The position numbers and the translations under genes were made by a program. From NCBI GenBank assembly GCA_020744425.1, contig JAGMUV010000041.1:1-64000 (forward strand): a stretch of 64,000 nucleotides of DNA. Direction: 5' to 3'. Position 1 is the stretch's first letter, and each line of letters begins with the position of its first letter. Positions 41,557-51,923 of this stretch are shown piece by piece. The stretch is from Dactylonectria macrodidyma. Its lineage: Eukaryota > Ascomycota > Sordariomycetes > Hypocreales > Nectriaceae. The notes beneath the pieces are model-generated. The model had not been told where the DNA came from, did not search any database, and saw only the letters and a program-made list of their open reading frames with translations.

Positions 41557-42030
41557 TTAAGCTGGCGCGCTCGCCGTTCTCGCCGGGCTTTTCATCTGAT
41601 GCACCCATTCAACATCTCCCTTGGGCGGCTCCTCACAAGGCACATAATCGAGGACCAATCCTTATTTAATTTTCCGCGCTGCAACGTACTTGAGCAACAA
41701 GTACTCCGCCAACGGAAAGGCCAGGATATACCGAGCGGCAACGAAATTGTACGAGTTTGACCAGGCGTGCATGCGCGTCTTTTGGGCTGACTGGGCGACG
41801 TCCGGCTTGAGTGCGAGGACTCGGTCGGTCTGGTACTTTTGAAAGACCCCTGTTAAAGCCTTGACGCTGGGTTGGCCGCCGGGAGTTTCGAGCACAGTCG
41901 TGCGCACACCGTTGATCAGCGCGACGACGTCTTGGATGCCATTCTGGAAACCGAGGCCGGTGTTGGGTATAAACTTGTGGCACTCATCACCTACCAGCGC
42001 GATCCGGCCCATACTCAGCGCTGCACACAA
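41557..42030 (-). pseudogene. FAD-dependent monooxygenase, C-terminal remnant
   Basis: The minus frame reads SMGRIALVGDECHKFIPNTG, then LGFQNGIQDVVALINGV. This is the FAD/ribityl-binding GD motif region of salicylate-hydroxylase and secondary-metabolism monooxygenases. The N-terminal FAD-binding half is absent. A TAA at 41662-41664 interrupts the tail, which then continues in frame for 34 codons (YVPCEEPPKGDVEWVHQMK). A palindromic insert-like sequence lies directly upstream at 42025-42130. Confidence 0.75.
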
Positions 42031-42130
42031 TTCAATTCAATCCAAGTTGACCCTTCAACTTGGATTGCCTTGAGCTGTAGAGCCCGGGATTGGCTTGAAT
42101 TGAATTGGCTTGAATGAATTGCAAGCTGAA
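42025..42130. repeat. Short inverted-repeat sequence
   Basis: AATCCAAGTTGA-CCC-TTCAACTTGGATT forms a near-perfect stem, nested within AATTCAATTCAATCC and GGATTGGCTTGAATTGAATT. The layout resembles a tiny foldback element at the broken end of the monooxygenase gene. Confidence 0.5.
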
Positions 42131-42223
42131 CAGGAGTCCAGGGCTTCGCAAGCAAAATTGCTAGCAGCGATCTCCTTCCTGCCTCATGTCGCCACGGACC
42201 CCATATCAAGGGGCAAAAAGGAG

Positions 42224-42355
42224 AAAAAAAGATGACCCGCCCGGGGTTCACACCCGGATCTTCTAGCAGCGCTGCCTGCTGTCTCCCTGAAGCTGCTTAG
42301 ATGGAGAACAGCTTGCTTAATACAAGCTAGATATCATACCGCTAGATCAGGGGCC
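42224..42355 (-). tRNA. tRNA-like sequence with intron, probably a pseudogene
   Basis: On the minus strand a D-arm TCTAGCGGTATGAT, of the kind in fungal tRNA-Pro, is followed by TCTAG and, 53-60 nt later, its partner CTAGA, as an anticodon stem around a loop and intron. Then comes a T-arm CCGGG-TGTGAAC-CCCGG and a poly-T terminator at 42224-42230. The acceptor pairs are poor, the T-loop lacks the usual TTC, and the anticodon is uncertain (TGT if the intron follows base 37). Confidence 0.4.
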
Positions 42356-43138
42356 GTTGCTGGTGCCTGACGGTACCTTACCTTATGTGGCTATATGAGG
42401 ATCATATCGGTACCGGTAACCCATGTAACTCCGAGTAAGCGGAAGGGCCTTGCTTTGCTTGGTTGAAGACCATCTTTACTTTACTAGGTTGTTATGTAAT
42501 CAACCAATTCCAACCAACCAAGTCAAGTAACTTGGTTGTTGGACACACTGTCTGGCATATGAGAGAAGACCCATGACGTTCTGGGCTTGGTGGGGGAGGT
42601 TGTGGAGGCTGTGCGAGGTCGAGATGACTGGCATTTGGGTGTTTGGCTCTGGCCTAGGTCATTCAACTGCCGGCTGGAAAACTCCGAAACGTCGACTGAG
42701 ATTGACGACTCTCTTCGTTGCGACCATTGGTCAAAAGGGAGGCGTTGTTGAGGCATGGCGGTACGGTTAGTCAGTAGGCTCGACAGTGATACCGGTATAC
42801 GATTTGCGATAGCCACAGGTCGACTCGACAACACGCAACGTTGAAGACAGATTGCGAAACCTTAACTGGCAGCGGTTCGGACTTTGCATGGCCAGAGAAG
42901 GATGTCAGAGGGAGGACCCCGCTGAGGTCGCAAACGCCCAGATTTTCACAGAGATGGAGAGCAACATGATTGTACAAAGACATCTGATTCTTCCCCGTCC
43001 TCAACGGTCACAAGATTTGGAGATGTCGCATATTTCATTTTTCCAGATAATGAATAATGAACTACTGCTGTCGAAACAGTATGCAACATGTTCTCTCTCC
43101 ACCTCTAATCCCCATCTGACCGTCCAGCACACAATCTC
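42356..43138. other. Unassigned spacer
   Basis: No gene is supported. A palindrome with arms CCAACCAACCAAGT and AACTTGGTTGTTGG lies at about 42507-42542. Confidence 0.4.
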
Positions 43139-43498
43139 TCACACCCTCCTGCATACACACTTACAGACAGGGGTGAGCCCACCGCAGTAGGATTCCGAGC
43201 AAGTAAAAAAGTTACAGTCGCCATATTGCTTGCAGCACTGCGATATGCAACCCTCTTTTATGGTAATTGCGTTAATTCCTCGCTATTAGCTGAACAGAGA
43301 AAGATCCGACTTACGCTTGGTACAAGCCCGCTTCTCCTGCAAACCACGTATGTTAGCTAGGGTTTATATGTGTAATATGCCTTGGAGCGAGAAGAGGGGA
43401 AGAATTAGGGACGTCTGGCATACGAGGCTTTCGACTTCATCAGTCGGCGCCGCAGCGGCTAGGGCCACGAGCAGAGTTGCTACGGCGAAGAAGCGCAT
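43139..43498 (-). CDS. Small secreted peptide precursor with ten cysteines
   Basis: Three short exons, 43498-43424, 43336-43315 and 43254-43139, with introns of 87 and 60 nt (GTATGC and GTAAGT donors, GCTAAC and GCTAAT branches, GCAG and AAAG acceptors) sum to 213 nt, 70 residues. Exon 1 is a signal peptide (MRFFAVATLLVALAAAAP). A Lys-Arg pair at residues 27-28, of the Kex2 kind, precedes a mature part of about 42 residues with ten cysteines: C-x4-C-x3-CC-x5-C-x4-C-x4-C-x6-C-x-C-x-C. The C-x3-C and C-x-C elements recall defensin-like (CS-alpha-beta) folds. It could be an antimicrobial peptide, an effector or a signal; the function is not known. Confidence 0.7.
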
Positions 43499-43925
43499 AC
43501 TGTCAGGTGTATACTGGACGTGAAGTGATTTGTCCTGTTTTGGTGTCGTGTTTTACTTAATGCAAATTAATATCAGACAATGAGGTTACTCAAGCAAGTT
43601 AAGGATATCATAGACATTTTACCATCCACGACCACTTAATGGGCACCCCCACTTAATGGGCCACCAAAATTTCGGTCCTCCCATACAAAATCCGAATTTT
43701 CAATTACACCGCATTTTACCAAGAATGAAGATACTCACAAACCAAAACCTGTGCTGTATAGTCTGTGTCATGAAATTTTAATATCGGCTCAACTTTTTCC
43801 CGTTCCCCCTCGTGGCCTTGTTCTCTAGCCCTTTGAAATTTTTCATTTTCACCTTATCCACCCCATCCGACTTCATCCACTCCAGTAGGCATATCACCTA
43901 CTTTACTTATGGAACTCCTGCCACA
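43499..43925. other. Spacer with pogo-element 5' region
   Basis: The first part is the promoter of the peptide gene. At 43634-43665 the phrase CACTTAATGGG occurs twice, 8 bases apart, which may mark the start of the pogo element. A matching right end is not seen after 45693. Confidence 0.4.
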
Positions 43926-45693
43926 ATGGTTCGGCGTGATTATACCGAAGACGACGTAGCTGAGGCTATTCTCGATATTACTGATAGAGGCCTATCGCAG
44001 ACTGAGGCGGCCCAGAAACGTGGAGTGCCTCGATCGACCATTTATAGACGACTTTCCGGTCAAGCGAGCAGGAATGAACGTATCCATGCCCAGCAGCGTA
44101 TTTCAAAGAGCCAGGAGGAGACTCTCCTTCGTTGGGTACTGCGACAAGAGTCTCTGGGATATGCTCCCTCGCACAGCCAGCTCCGCGCCTGTGTCGAGGC
44201 CATCCTTCAACAACAAGGCGATAACAAGCCTCTGGGCAAGCACTGGACCACCAGGTTCGTCAAGCGTCACCTACAACTATCTACCAAGCTTTGGAAACGC
44301 CAGGAAGCCGCCAGATTTGACGGGTTTACTCCGAAGGCGGTCAATTGGTACTTCGATATCCGGGAGAACGAGTACGGCTGGATCAAGCCTGAGAACACGG
44401 TTAACGTGGACGAGGGTGGCATAATGGCGGGTTTCGGTAAGTCCTCTACAACTTCTCTACGTGCTTTTATAGGGCATAACTAATTGGTTGTCCATGAGGC
44501 CTGGACAGCCTCGTAATCGGGAGCTCTGACCCGAAGAAGAAGGCGATGTTAAAAGGCGTTCAGTCGCGCACGTGGACATCGTTTATTGAGGCTGTCACCG
44601 CAACTGGTCGCGCTTTAAAACCGGGAATTATCTTTAAAGGAAAAGAGCTGCAGAAGCAGTGGTTCCTTAAGGAATTAGAATTGATAGCGGACTGGCACTA
44701 CATCACATCACCGAACGGCTGGACTGACAACCATATAGCTCTCGAGTGGTTGAAAGATGTCTATCTACCTCAAACGGAGCCTCGTGATGCATCGGATGCG
44801 AGACTTATTATCCTTGACGGTCACGGGAGCCATGCGCAGGTGAGCCTTTTGGTGTTTTCGCCACAGAGTCACCCGCTATAGGGTCGCTAACGAGCAGTCA
44901 GGATGAGTGGATGGCCACGTGCTTTCTGAACAACGTCTACTGCTGTTACCTACCAGCACATTGTTCTCATGGTTTGCAGCCGTTAGATAATGGAATTTTT
45001 AATGCCATCAAAGGTGCGTATCGGAAAGAACTCCAAAAGCTGGCTAGTTTGACCGATTCTGCGCCGGTGGATAAAGTCAACTTTATTCGGTCATACACAA
45101 AAGCCAGAGAGGCGGGCATGAGGAAGGAGACTATCTTATCCAGCTGGAGATTTACTGGAAATTGGCCTATAAACCGTCACAAAGCTCTAACGCATCCGGA
45201 AATTCAACCGGATATAGAAAAAGTGCTGGAACGGTTCAAGACGCCAAGCCCTCCTCAACTGAACTCAGATGATACGCCGAAAACGAGCCGCCAGGTGAGA
45301 GATATGGCCAAGCATCGAAGTCGTCCGACCAGGCGGAAGTATAGTAAGATCGCAAAGGGTCTGGAAGCTTTAGAGATGAAGGTGGCCGTTCAGAATGCGC
45401 GGATTACTCGGCTGGAAGAGCAGGTGTCCCAGCTGCAGCGAGGGAAGAAAAGAAAGGCGGTACCAAACCCGAACCGACGATTCATGGCTCTGGCAGAGGC
45501 TCTAGCGGCTGGAGAAGCTCTCCCTAACTCAAAGGAGGCAGAAATAGAGGTGGATGTGGATGAGGAGGTCGAGTCGGTGATTGAGGTGGGTGTCAGACCA
45601 GAGGACGAAATTGTTGGAACATCGCGGCCAAGATACATACAAGCAGCAGATGGGATGCGGCAGGTGGTATGTGCGCCCACCTGGAAGCGATAA
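43926..45693 (+). CDS. pogo/Fot1-family DDE transposase
   Basis: Three exons, 43926-44436, 44499-44839 and 44902-45693, with 62-nt introns (GTAAGT and GTGAGC donors), join in frame to 547 residues. The N-terminus has a helix-turn-helix of the psq type (LSQTEAAQKRGVPRSTIYRR) and a CENP-B-type second domain. The DDE_1 core shows the three acidic residues in NVDEGG, LDGHGSH and QPLDNGIF. The C-terminal 200 residues contain a coiled coil (about IAKGLEALEMKV to QVSQLQ) and an acidic tail. No breaks are seen. The start is the ATG of MVRRDYTED; a longer frame upstream is hydrophobic and unlike the family. Confidence 0.9.
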
Positions 45694-45854
45694 GGGGACT
45701 GCCTTATCGGCCTATGGGGCACAGATCCATATCTCCCCACTGCGCACCTGCTGGCTAGTTAGATGATACAACAACACAAGATCCATCAATACGAAGCCTA
45801 AATACAGCACTATTTCGGCTTCAACCAGTGGTTCGAACCCTACCCTTGTGAAAC

Positions 45855-47146
45855 CTACAGGTCCAATAGACCAGGGGATATTGTAGGCTCTTGTGTGGAT
45901 ATTATGATGCGCGTGCCATTGTGGCGTTGTAAGCGAATCGCAGATAAAAGTGATTCCGTGAATACTTGACTTTCATCAGACTCGGTCATATACTTGTGTG
46001 ATTCGTCAAGTGCAACCACTCGTCCCAGGTCTGTGTTTTGTTCTAGGAAGAGACTGAGACATATGTCAAATAGAGAGCAGGCCTGTTCGGCAGTTACGCA
46101 TGGACAAGATAGATCGACAACAGTCAGCTGGCCGCTCTGGAAGATAGACGATTAGTCTGTGGCAAAACAAGAGTGTGGATGAACCTACTACAGGTTTCCA
46201 ATCAACAATTTCATGAGCCTCGACTGAATGGGATGCCCACTTATTTTTCCCATTTTTATTTGCAGGTCCTCCCACATTTGTGTCTTGCTTCACCATAAAG
46301 CTCTCCAAGGTTTCAAGTCGCTGCTGAAGAGGAACGGATTGTTCCTTGGTTAGAGGTTCGGCTTCCATGGCGTTCTTGAATTCTTGATAGTTGAACACCC
46401 CCCCTTGTCGTTGTTGGTTGATTCTCAATTCTCTCAAGACGCGCATCACTGTGTGAAGGTATAATGGCATTCGACCGGTTTGGCCTGGGCTTGCTACCAT
46501 CAAATTTAGCATTCGCTTTGTGTTAAGGCTGTCCTGGCAAAAGCGAAGCTCTTGGATTAAGACGTTGGGAAGACAGCTATAGACCTTCTTGGAGGATATT
46601 AGCGATATTCTTTGACCCAAGAACTTAATAGTCGAGGAGTACCTTAATAGTCGCCGTGTTAGTTGGAGGACAGAGTACCCTGACATTCACGTTCTTATTG
46701 GAGGACAGGTACGCCGCTTCACATGGGAGACCACCTGCGTCCGATACGGCGGAGTCATAGTGAAATACCAGACCTGCTAATGGTCTAGTCAGTGCGTTTG
46801 CCACAGATTGCACAAGACAATTCTCTAGCAGTGTTGCTAACGTATGGCTTTTCCCAGAGCCCTGACTTCCGCATATAAAAACGCTAGAAGGAGCCGCGAC
46901 GTTGTAAAACAGCCGAACAGATTCGTTGGGTTCTCCACCTGCTGAGATGTCGCCGGCTAGAAGCCCATATTGGGGAAGTGCTTTCTTCTTGTAGCCGGAC
47001 TTCGTTTTGTGAGCATCGAAGAGAGATTTTCCAACATTTTCTGTGAAGATGGGAGTCGAAAAAACATCGTGGATCTCGTCGGAATGTTCTTCAATGCGAA
47101 GTAATCTCATGTGTGCTTTCAACTCTTGGGCGTGAAATCGAGCCAT
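45855..47146 (-). pseudogene. HerA/FtsK-type P-loop ATPase, 3' end lost
   Basis: Three exons, 47146-46643, 46587-46189 and 46136-45855, join in frame over introns of 55 and 52 nt (GTACTC and GTAGGT donors, GCTAAT and CTAAT branches) to 394 residues. Walker A is GSQGSGKSHT in exon 1. In exon 3, GQLTVVDLSCPCV and VVALDESHKYM form the Walker B region, followed by RLQRHNGTRIIISTQEP, which resembles HerA-type DNA-translocating ATPases in fungi. The frame ends at TAG just after LLDL, where relatives continue. The 3' part is likely deleted or replaced, next to the pogo element. Function in fungi is unknown. Confidence 0.7.
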
Positions 47147-48280
47147 TTTGACATGGAAAAAAAGAGCTGGGTTTAGAAACTCGATTCTATCACGAGTTAT
47201 ATACCACCTGAGTGCTAAATAATAGTTGAAGGATGAATAAGGCTGATGGATAAATTCTGGTTTGTCTTTCAGTCATGCTCTAGTGGTTGGCCTCCTGCAT
47301 CAAAGGTTTCGATGGTCGTTTTATGAGTGTCAGCCACATTGGGGTAAGCACTCGTAACACTCTGACTTGATTAGCGGTGAAGAGCAATTCAGGTAACGTT
47401 AGCGAACCCTTCAGTTAGATTTTGATGCCTATTACGTTGTTATTGTTGGGGCCTAACCCTTTGTGCATATAGTGCAAAGCCCGAAGCCTCCAGCCAGGTC
47501 TGCAGCCTCCCGATTCGCTTTCTCCCTAGTCGGGGAGCCATATGTTCAATTCTCTACGGCACAGTACAGATGTACAAGTGTTCGCGCTTTAGCATATAGG
47601 TGTTCTTTTGGCTGTTCTAGCTAAACAATCTATATACAGATTTAATCTGTAGGGCCATACCAACTAAGGCGCAGACTGGGGATATCTCCCACAAAACTAG
47701 CTTCCTGTAGGACAACCAAGCTTAATTGCTGTACCGTTTAGAGAATCTTCAAATCTTAAGGGGACACGGCTCAGGTTGATCCCGCCAAGAGCTTGGGCAT
47801 TTCCGGACATGTGGTCGTCGCTGAGACGTCCATCAACCCGGCTCGCAAGATTTGTTGAGGTCTCATATGCGGGAGGCCTACCACCCTTTAGGTCTGTTTT
47901 CAACCAAGCTGAAAAGCAGCGGTGTTAAGGTGAAAAGGGTATAGCGGAACACGGGATGGAAGTGCATGGGTCCCGAGCCATCGTCCAGGCAAAGATTGCG
48001 CTAAGCACAACCACCCACCAAGCGAGGACCCATCTGCACACCTAGCGCATCGACAATTTGATATCCCCATATTCATTCGGAGACCCTGGCAACCCAACGT
48101 GGCATATACAATCGGGTCATGGAGACGAGGAGAGATCTGCGTGAAGGTCAGAGCAACATCTAAGCACTGGGTGACCAATTGCATAAAGAAGACTTCTGGT
48201 GCCGAGTTCGACTGGACTCAGAGTCAGGCCATACCTTCGACGTGAAGCGGGAGAACCAGGGACCTTGGTGGGATGATCTA
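47147..48280. other. Unassigned stretch
   Basis: No domain is recognised. A minus frame at 47697-47903 (68 codons, with GGRPPAYETSTNLASR) has codon use that could be a C-terminal exon, but no start or partner exon was found. Confidence 0.35.
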
Positions 48281-48438
48281 CCGTAGAAACTCGAGAAATT
48301 CAGCCTCTTGGCAAAGTGGAACCGCCCCACCAACCCCGCCCGCTACGCCCTCTAGGGCCAAGTGCAATGAGGCTCATGATAAATCGGATATCAGATTAAT
48401 CCCTCACTTGGGGAGTCAATTTCCACTCTTTTTCGATA

Positions 48439-48613
48439 CCGTATTCTCTCAATAAATTCACACAAAACTACTGCAACGCTAAAGACCCACAAGCCAGTCT
48501 TTTTTTTCGGTTATTCTGTAATGACGGGTAATAGTGGGGAAAAGTGGAAAAAGAGTGGAAAACTGGAGTAAAATCCTGCAGTAGTTTTGTGTGAATTTAT
48601 TGAGAGGATACGG
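48439..48613. mobile_element. 175-bp MITE nested in the Tigger-type element
   Basis: About 38-bp inverted repeats, starting CCGTATTCTCTCAATAAATT, are flanked by TA at 48437-48438 and 48614-48615. The inside is 95 bp without coding capacity. Its first five bases equal those of the host element. The right end lies 38 bp before the transposase ATG. Confidence 0.85.
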
Positions 48614-48650
48614 TATTTGAAGCGTTCTGACATATCTCGAGATAGTTACA

Positions 48651-50456
48651 ATGGTGTTGGAACCGCGCGACCCCAATGTACAGGCGACACCAAAGCCTAA
48701 GCGCGGTCCAAAGCCCAAGCCGATTTCTGAGCGCAAGTCAAAGCCATTTTCCCCGCTCAAGAGGAAAGAAGAAACACACTCTCACGAGAAGAAGGTGCGG
48801 ATCTTGCTGTTTCTCCTCAATCACAGGATTTACGACCCAAATCCAAATACCCGGGGCTCTTATCGTGTTCAAGTCGTCGATGGCTATCGTCAACCTTATA
48901 TTTCTGAGGCATCAAAATGGTTCCTAGTGACCGAAAAGACGATTCGAGTGTGGTGGAAGAATAGGGACAAGATCCTCGGCATCGACCCTAAAGAGACCTC
49001 TTGGAAGCCGCGCTGGCCAGAGCTTGAAGATGAGTTATTCAGACGCTTCGTTCAACGTCGATCAGAGAAGAAAATCGTCACGGTCTCTTGGTTCCGGACC
49101 ACAGCTAAACACCTCTTTGGAGAGCTCTATCCCGAACACGAGCAGCTCTTTGGATTCTCGAATGGATGGTTCCTAAACTTCAAGAAAAGGCACCGCATCG
49201 TTAAACGCCGTATCACCAATCAAGCCCAGAAGACCCCAGAAGAATACCGTGCTATTGTCAATAGCTTCTTACGATTCCTACGCCGAAACACACAAAGAAG
49301 AACGCCTCCACCGCCAGAAGCGCCCCCCAAGTTCCCCTCTCGGCCGTACGAGAAGATCCCCGACATCCTTGACTCCCCGCAACGCCGCTTTCATAATAAC
49401 TGCATCCTCAACGTCGATGAGACTCCAATACCATTCGAATATCTTGATGGTTCAACATATGCGTTATCTGGGGAGAAGACAGTGTCAGGGAAGACCGACA
49501 GGAGTGGCTGGAGCAAGAGAAAAGGCACGCTTATTCTCCCAATCTTCGCTGATGGATTTGGCCGGTTAAAACCAAAGCTGATCTTCGAGGGAGCCGAGCC
49601 ACCAAAAGGGAAGATCCTGCAGAGAGAGGGACATCTTTATCATCCAGGAGTCACAGTTGAATTCAACCTAACGGCCTACAATAACGAGAAGCTGTTCCTG
49701 AAGTGGTTGAACGAGGAAGTCATCCCTTGTAAAAGGCCTTACAGGGAATTCATGCTTGTCATGGATGTGGCTAGCTTTCATAAGACTGACAGCGTCACAA
49801 CACTACTCAGCAAGTCAAGGATTCTCCCGGCTATGATCCCTCCTGGCTGTACGAGTCTTCTTCAGCCTCTAGACGTATCTGTCAACAAGCCATTTAAGCA
49901 GTGGTTACAGCAATATGCGGACGAATGGATAGCCGAGAGAGACAACGATCCGGTCCGCAGTTCCAAGCCGTGGACTCCTACTGAGAAACGAGTCATGACA
50001 ACACACATCGTGGCCAAGGCGTGGGAACAACTCCAAGGACGTACTGATATGGTCCGTAAGGCATTTTATAGCTGCGGAATCGGCTTACGGCCTGACGGGA
50101 GTGAGGAGAATTTAATCAGTATTAAAAACGTGAAAAAGGAAGAGATTGACTCCACCAACTGGGAAGTTGCGTCAAATCCCGCCGAAGGAGAGGATCAACA
50201 CCAAGAAATCGCTGCTGTTTACGATGGAGAGGAACTGGGGCTTCAGGAAGACGACCTCATCGAGTCACTGACGTCTCTCTCTACAGAGGAATTGACACGA
50301 ATGGCCTCGGAGAGGGGAGTGACTGTCGATCACACAAGGACCGATGTCAGGGAGGAACTCATACGTGAGCTGGTGGACGTATATACATCTTCTCAAGGCG
50401 AAGAACCCATAGAAACAGAGGTATCTCTGTCGCTAGGGACCCCCGTGCCTGATTAG
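48651..50456 (+). CDS. Tigger/pogo-type DDE transposase
   Basis: A single exon of 601 residues. The N-terminal half has a homeo-like helix-turn-helix and a CENP-B-type DNA-binding domain (WFLNFKKRHRIVKRR). The DDE_1 core shows NVDETPIPFE, VMDVASFHKTD and LQPLDVSVNKPFKQW, that is three aspartates with expected spacing. The tail is acidic. Relatives in plant and oomycete genomes share the MIPPGCTSLLQPLD motif. No stops or frameshifts are present, so it may be active. Confidence 0.9.
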   Translation: MVLEPRDPNVQATPKPKRGPKPKPISERKSKPFSPLKRKEETHSHEKKVRILLFLLNHRIYDPNPNTRGSYRVQVVDGYRQPYISEASKWFLVTEKTIRVWWKNRDKILGIDPKETSWKPRWPELEDELFRRFVQRRSEKKIVTVSWFRTTAKHLFGELYPEHEQLFGFSNGWFLNFKKRHRIVKRRITNQAQKTPEEYRAIVNSFLRFLRRNTQRRTPPPPEAPPKFPSRPYEKIPDILDSPQRRFHNNCILNVDETPIPFEYLDGSTYALSGEKTVSGKTDRSGWSKRKGTLILPIFADGFGRLKPKLIFEGAEPPKGKILQREGHLYHPGVTVEFNLTAYNNEKLFLKWLNEEVIPCKRPYREFMLVMDVASFHKTDSVTTLLSKSRILPAMIPPGCTSLLQPLDVSVNKPFKQWLQQYADEWIAERDNDPVRSSKPWTPTEKRVMTTHIVAKAWEQLQGRTDMVRKAFYSCGIGLRPDGSEENLISIKNVKKEEIDSTNWEVASNPAEGEDQHQEIAAVYDGEELGLQEDDLIESLTSLSTEELTRMASERGVTVDHTRTDVREELIRELVDVYTSSQGEEPIETEVSLSLGTPVPD

Positions 50457-50696
50457 TAATAAGTCTGACCAATGAGAGGCCTCCTACAGACGATATCGAT
50501 GAAGCCGGCCGTGTTGAGAGGCATGTTGAAGAGGCTTTTTTTGAGCGTTGTCTTGAGAGCTATTTTTGAGAGCTTTGAACAGAGGGATTGAAGTCGGATG
50601 ATGCCAATCACGCCTTTCCTAATTGGGTATAGCGGGCGGGGAAATTAGCATGGATCCACTTTGCCAAGAGGCTGAATTTCTCGAGTTTCTACGGTA

Positions 50697-51162
50697 GCAG
50701 AGGCGGGAACCCAGTAAAAAGTGCCAGACTAGCAACCCATCACACGTAGATCTTACCTCACCAGAGCCGCCACAGATGTCAGGGTCACCCATCTGCACAA
50801 GTAACCAATGGATTGCGAGATTTTCTTAAGCTGAACGTGTTGACCGGATGATATTCTCCGGGACATTTGTTGCCAACGTTGAGACGCATATCACATGTTC
50901 CATTGCGACTTACACAACTTGATATCGCCCAAAGCCCAAGCGTTCGTTTCTGCGCCGTCATATCATCATCGCTACGTCATTATATGTAGCTAATGGACTA
51001 CATCAAGCTCTGACCTTGGCTTATAATTCTCCAGCTTCCCGTGCCACTTCCTGTTCATCAGCTATGCTCTTGGAACGCGCTACGGTCTTCCCCATAACTC
51101 CGGGTTATATTTAAACCCCGACCAATTTCTCTCTCACAAGTGTACTGAAATCGGCGGCTGCA
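50697..51162. promoter_or_regulatory. Upstream region of the hemerythrin gene
   Basis: No gene is visible. A TATATTTAAA box lies at about 51105-51114, roughly 50 bases before the ATG, a plausible core promoter. Confidence 0.4.
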
Positions 51163-51800
51163 ATGTCTTCCATTTCCGACGCTATAGTCAAGGACCACCG
51201 CGAGCTGGAGCGGTACTACAATGAGGTAGTCAACTCAGCAGATCTGGATCATCAAGAACGCTTCGGTAACCAGTTTACCTGGGAGCTCGCTCGCCACTCG
51301 GTAGGCGAGGAGTTGATTGTTTATCCCGCTTTCGAGAAATACTTAGGATCCAAGGGCAAAGAGATGGCAGAAGATGACCGAAAGGAGCACCATAGAGTCA
51401 GTGGGCTCAGGAGCTAACGGGTGTCAAATGGGATACTAACTATAAAAAGGTCAAAGAGCTTCTCAAGGAGTTTCAGCAGCTGAAACCGAAGGAACACGAA
51501 TACATTCCGAAGCTTAAGGAGATTTGGACCCTGCTGTCTAAACACATGGAGGAGGAAGAAGGTCACGATTTGCCAACTCTTGAAGGTGCACTGCAGAACC
51601 AGTCCGGCGACTCAGAATCGATGGCCAAGAGCTTTGGCAGGACTAAGGCATTCGTACCATCTCGCAGCCACCCGAGCGCTGGCGAACACCCGCCTTTCGA
51701 AACCGTGATGGGCTTAATGACCGCCCCTATCGACCATATTGCTGATGTTTTCAGGAAGTTTCCTGATCAGACCATCTCGCCTAACCCGTCTACCAAATAG
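51163..51800 (+). CDS. Hemerythrin-like HHE cation-binding protein
   Basis: Two exons, 51163-51396 and 51450-51800, with a 53-nt intron (GTCAGT donor, TACTAAC branch), join in frame to 194 residues. The four-helix HHE domain has its iron-binding histidines and acids in KDHRELERYY, RHSVGEELIVYPAFE, KEHHRVK and KHMEEEEGHDLP. Such fungal proteins are soluble and probably bind a di-iron centre; the role (oxygen, nitric oxide or iron handling) is unknown. The C-terminal 70 residues are an extension outside the domain. A hAT-type element lies 123 bases after the stop. Confidence 0.88.
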
Positions 51801-51923
51801 TCTGAGCAAGCCGAGATGTATCTGTGGGTTTTAATTCGCTGTCTTGGACAGAATTATCCGCTTGTCACCAAAGTCAGAGAGCTAGATCAAGAAGGAATAA
51901 CAATGCGTATATGGAATGTTCTC

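Larger units (their letters stand above)
48281..50694 (+). mobile_element. pogo/Tigger-type transposon, intact
   Basis: A 2414-bp element with inverted repeats of about 40 bp (outer end CCGTAGAAACTCGAGAAATT) and TA on both sides (48279-48280 and 50695-50696). It carries one unbroken transposase gene and a nested MITE in its leader. Confidence 0.93.

Noticed and set aside
43812..43925. Longer N-terminus for the pogo transposase
   Set aside because: The added 38 residues are hydrophobic and unlike the family; the inner ATG at 43926 gives the normal start MVRRDYTED.
45820..45850. GGTTCGAACCC, like a tRNA B box
   Set aside because: No fitting A box, D-arm or acceptor pairing at tRNA distance; probably chance.
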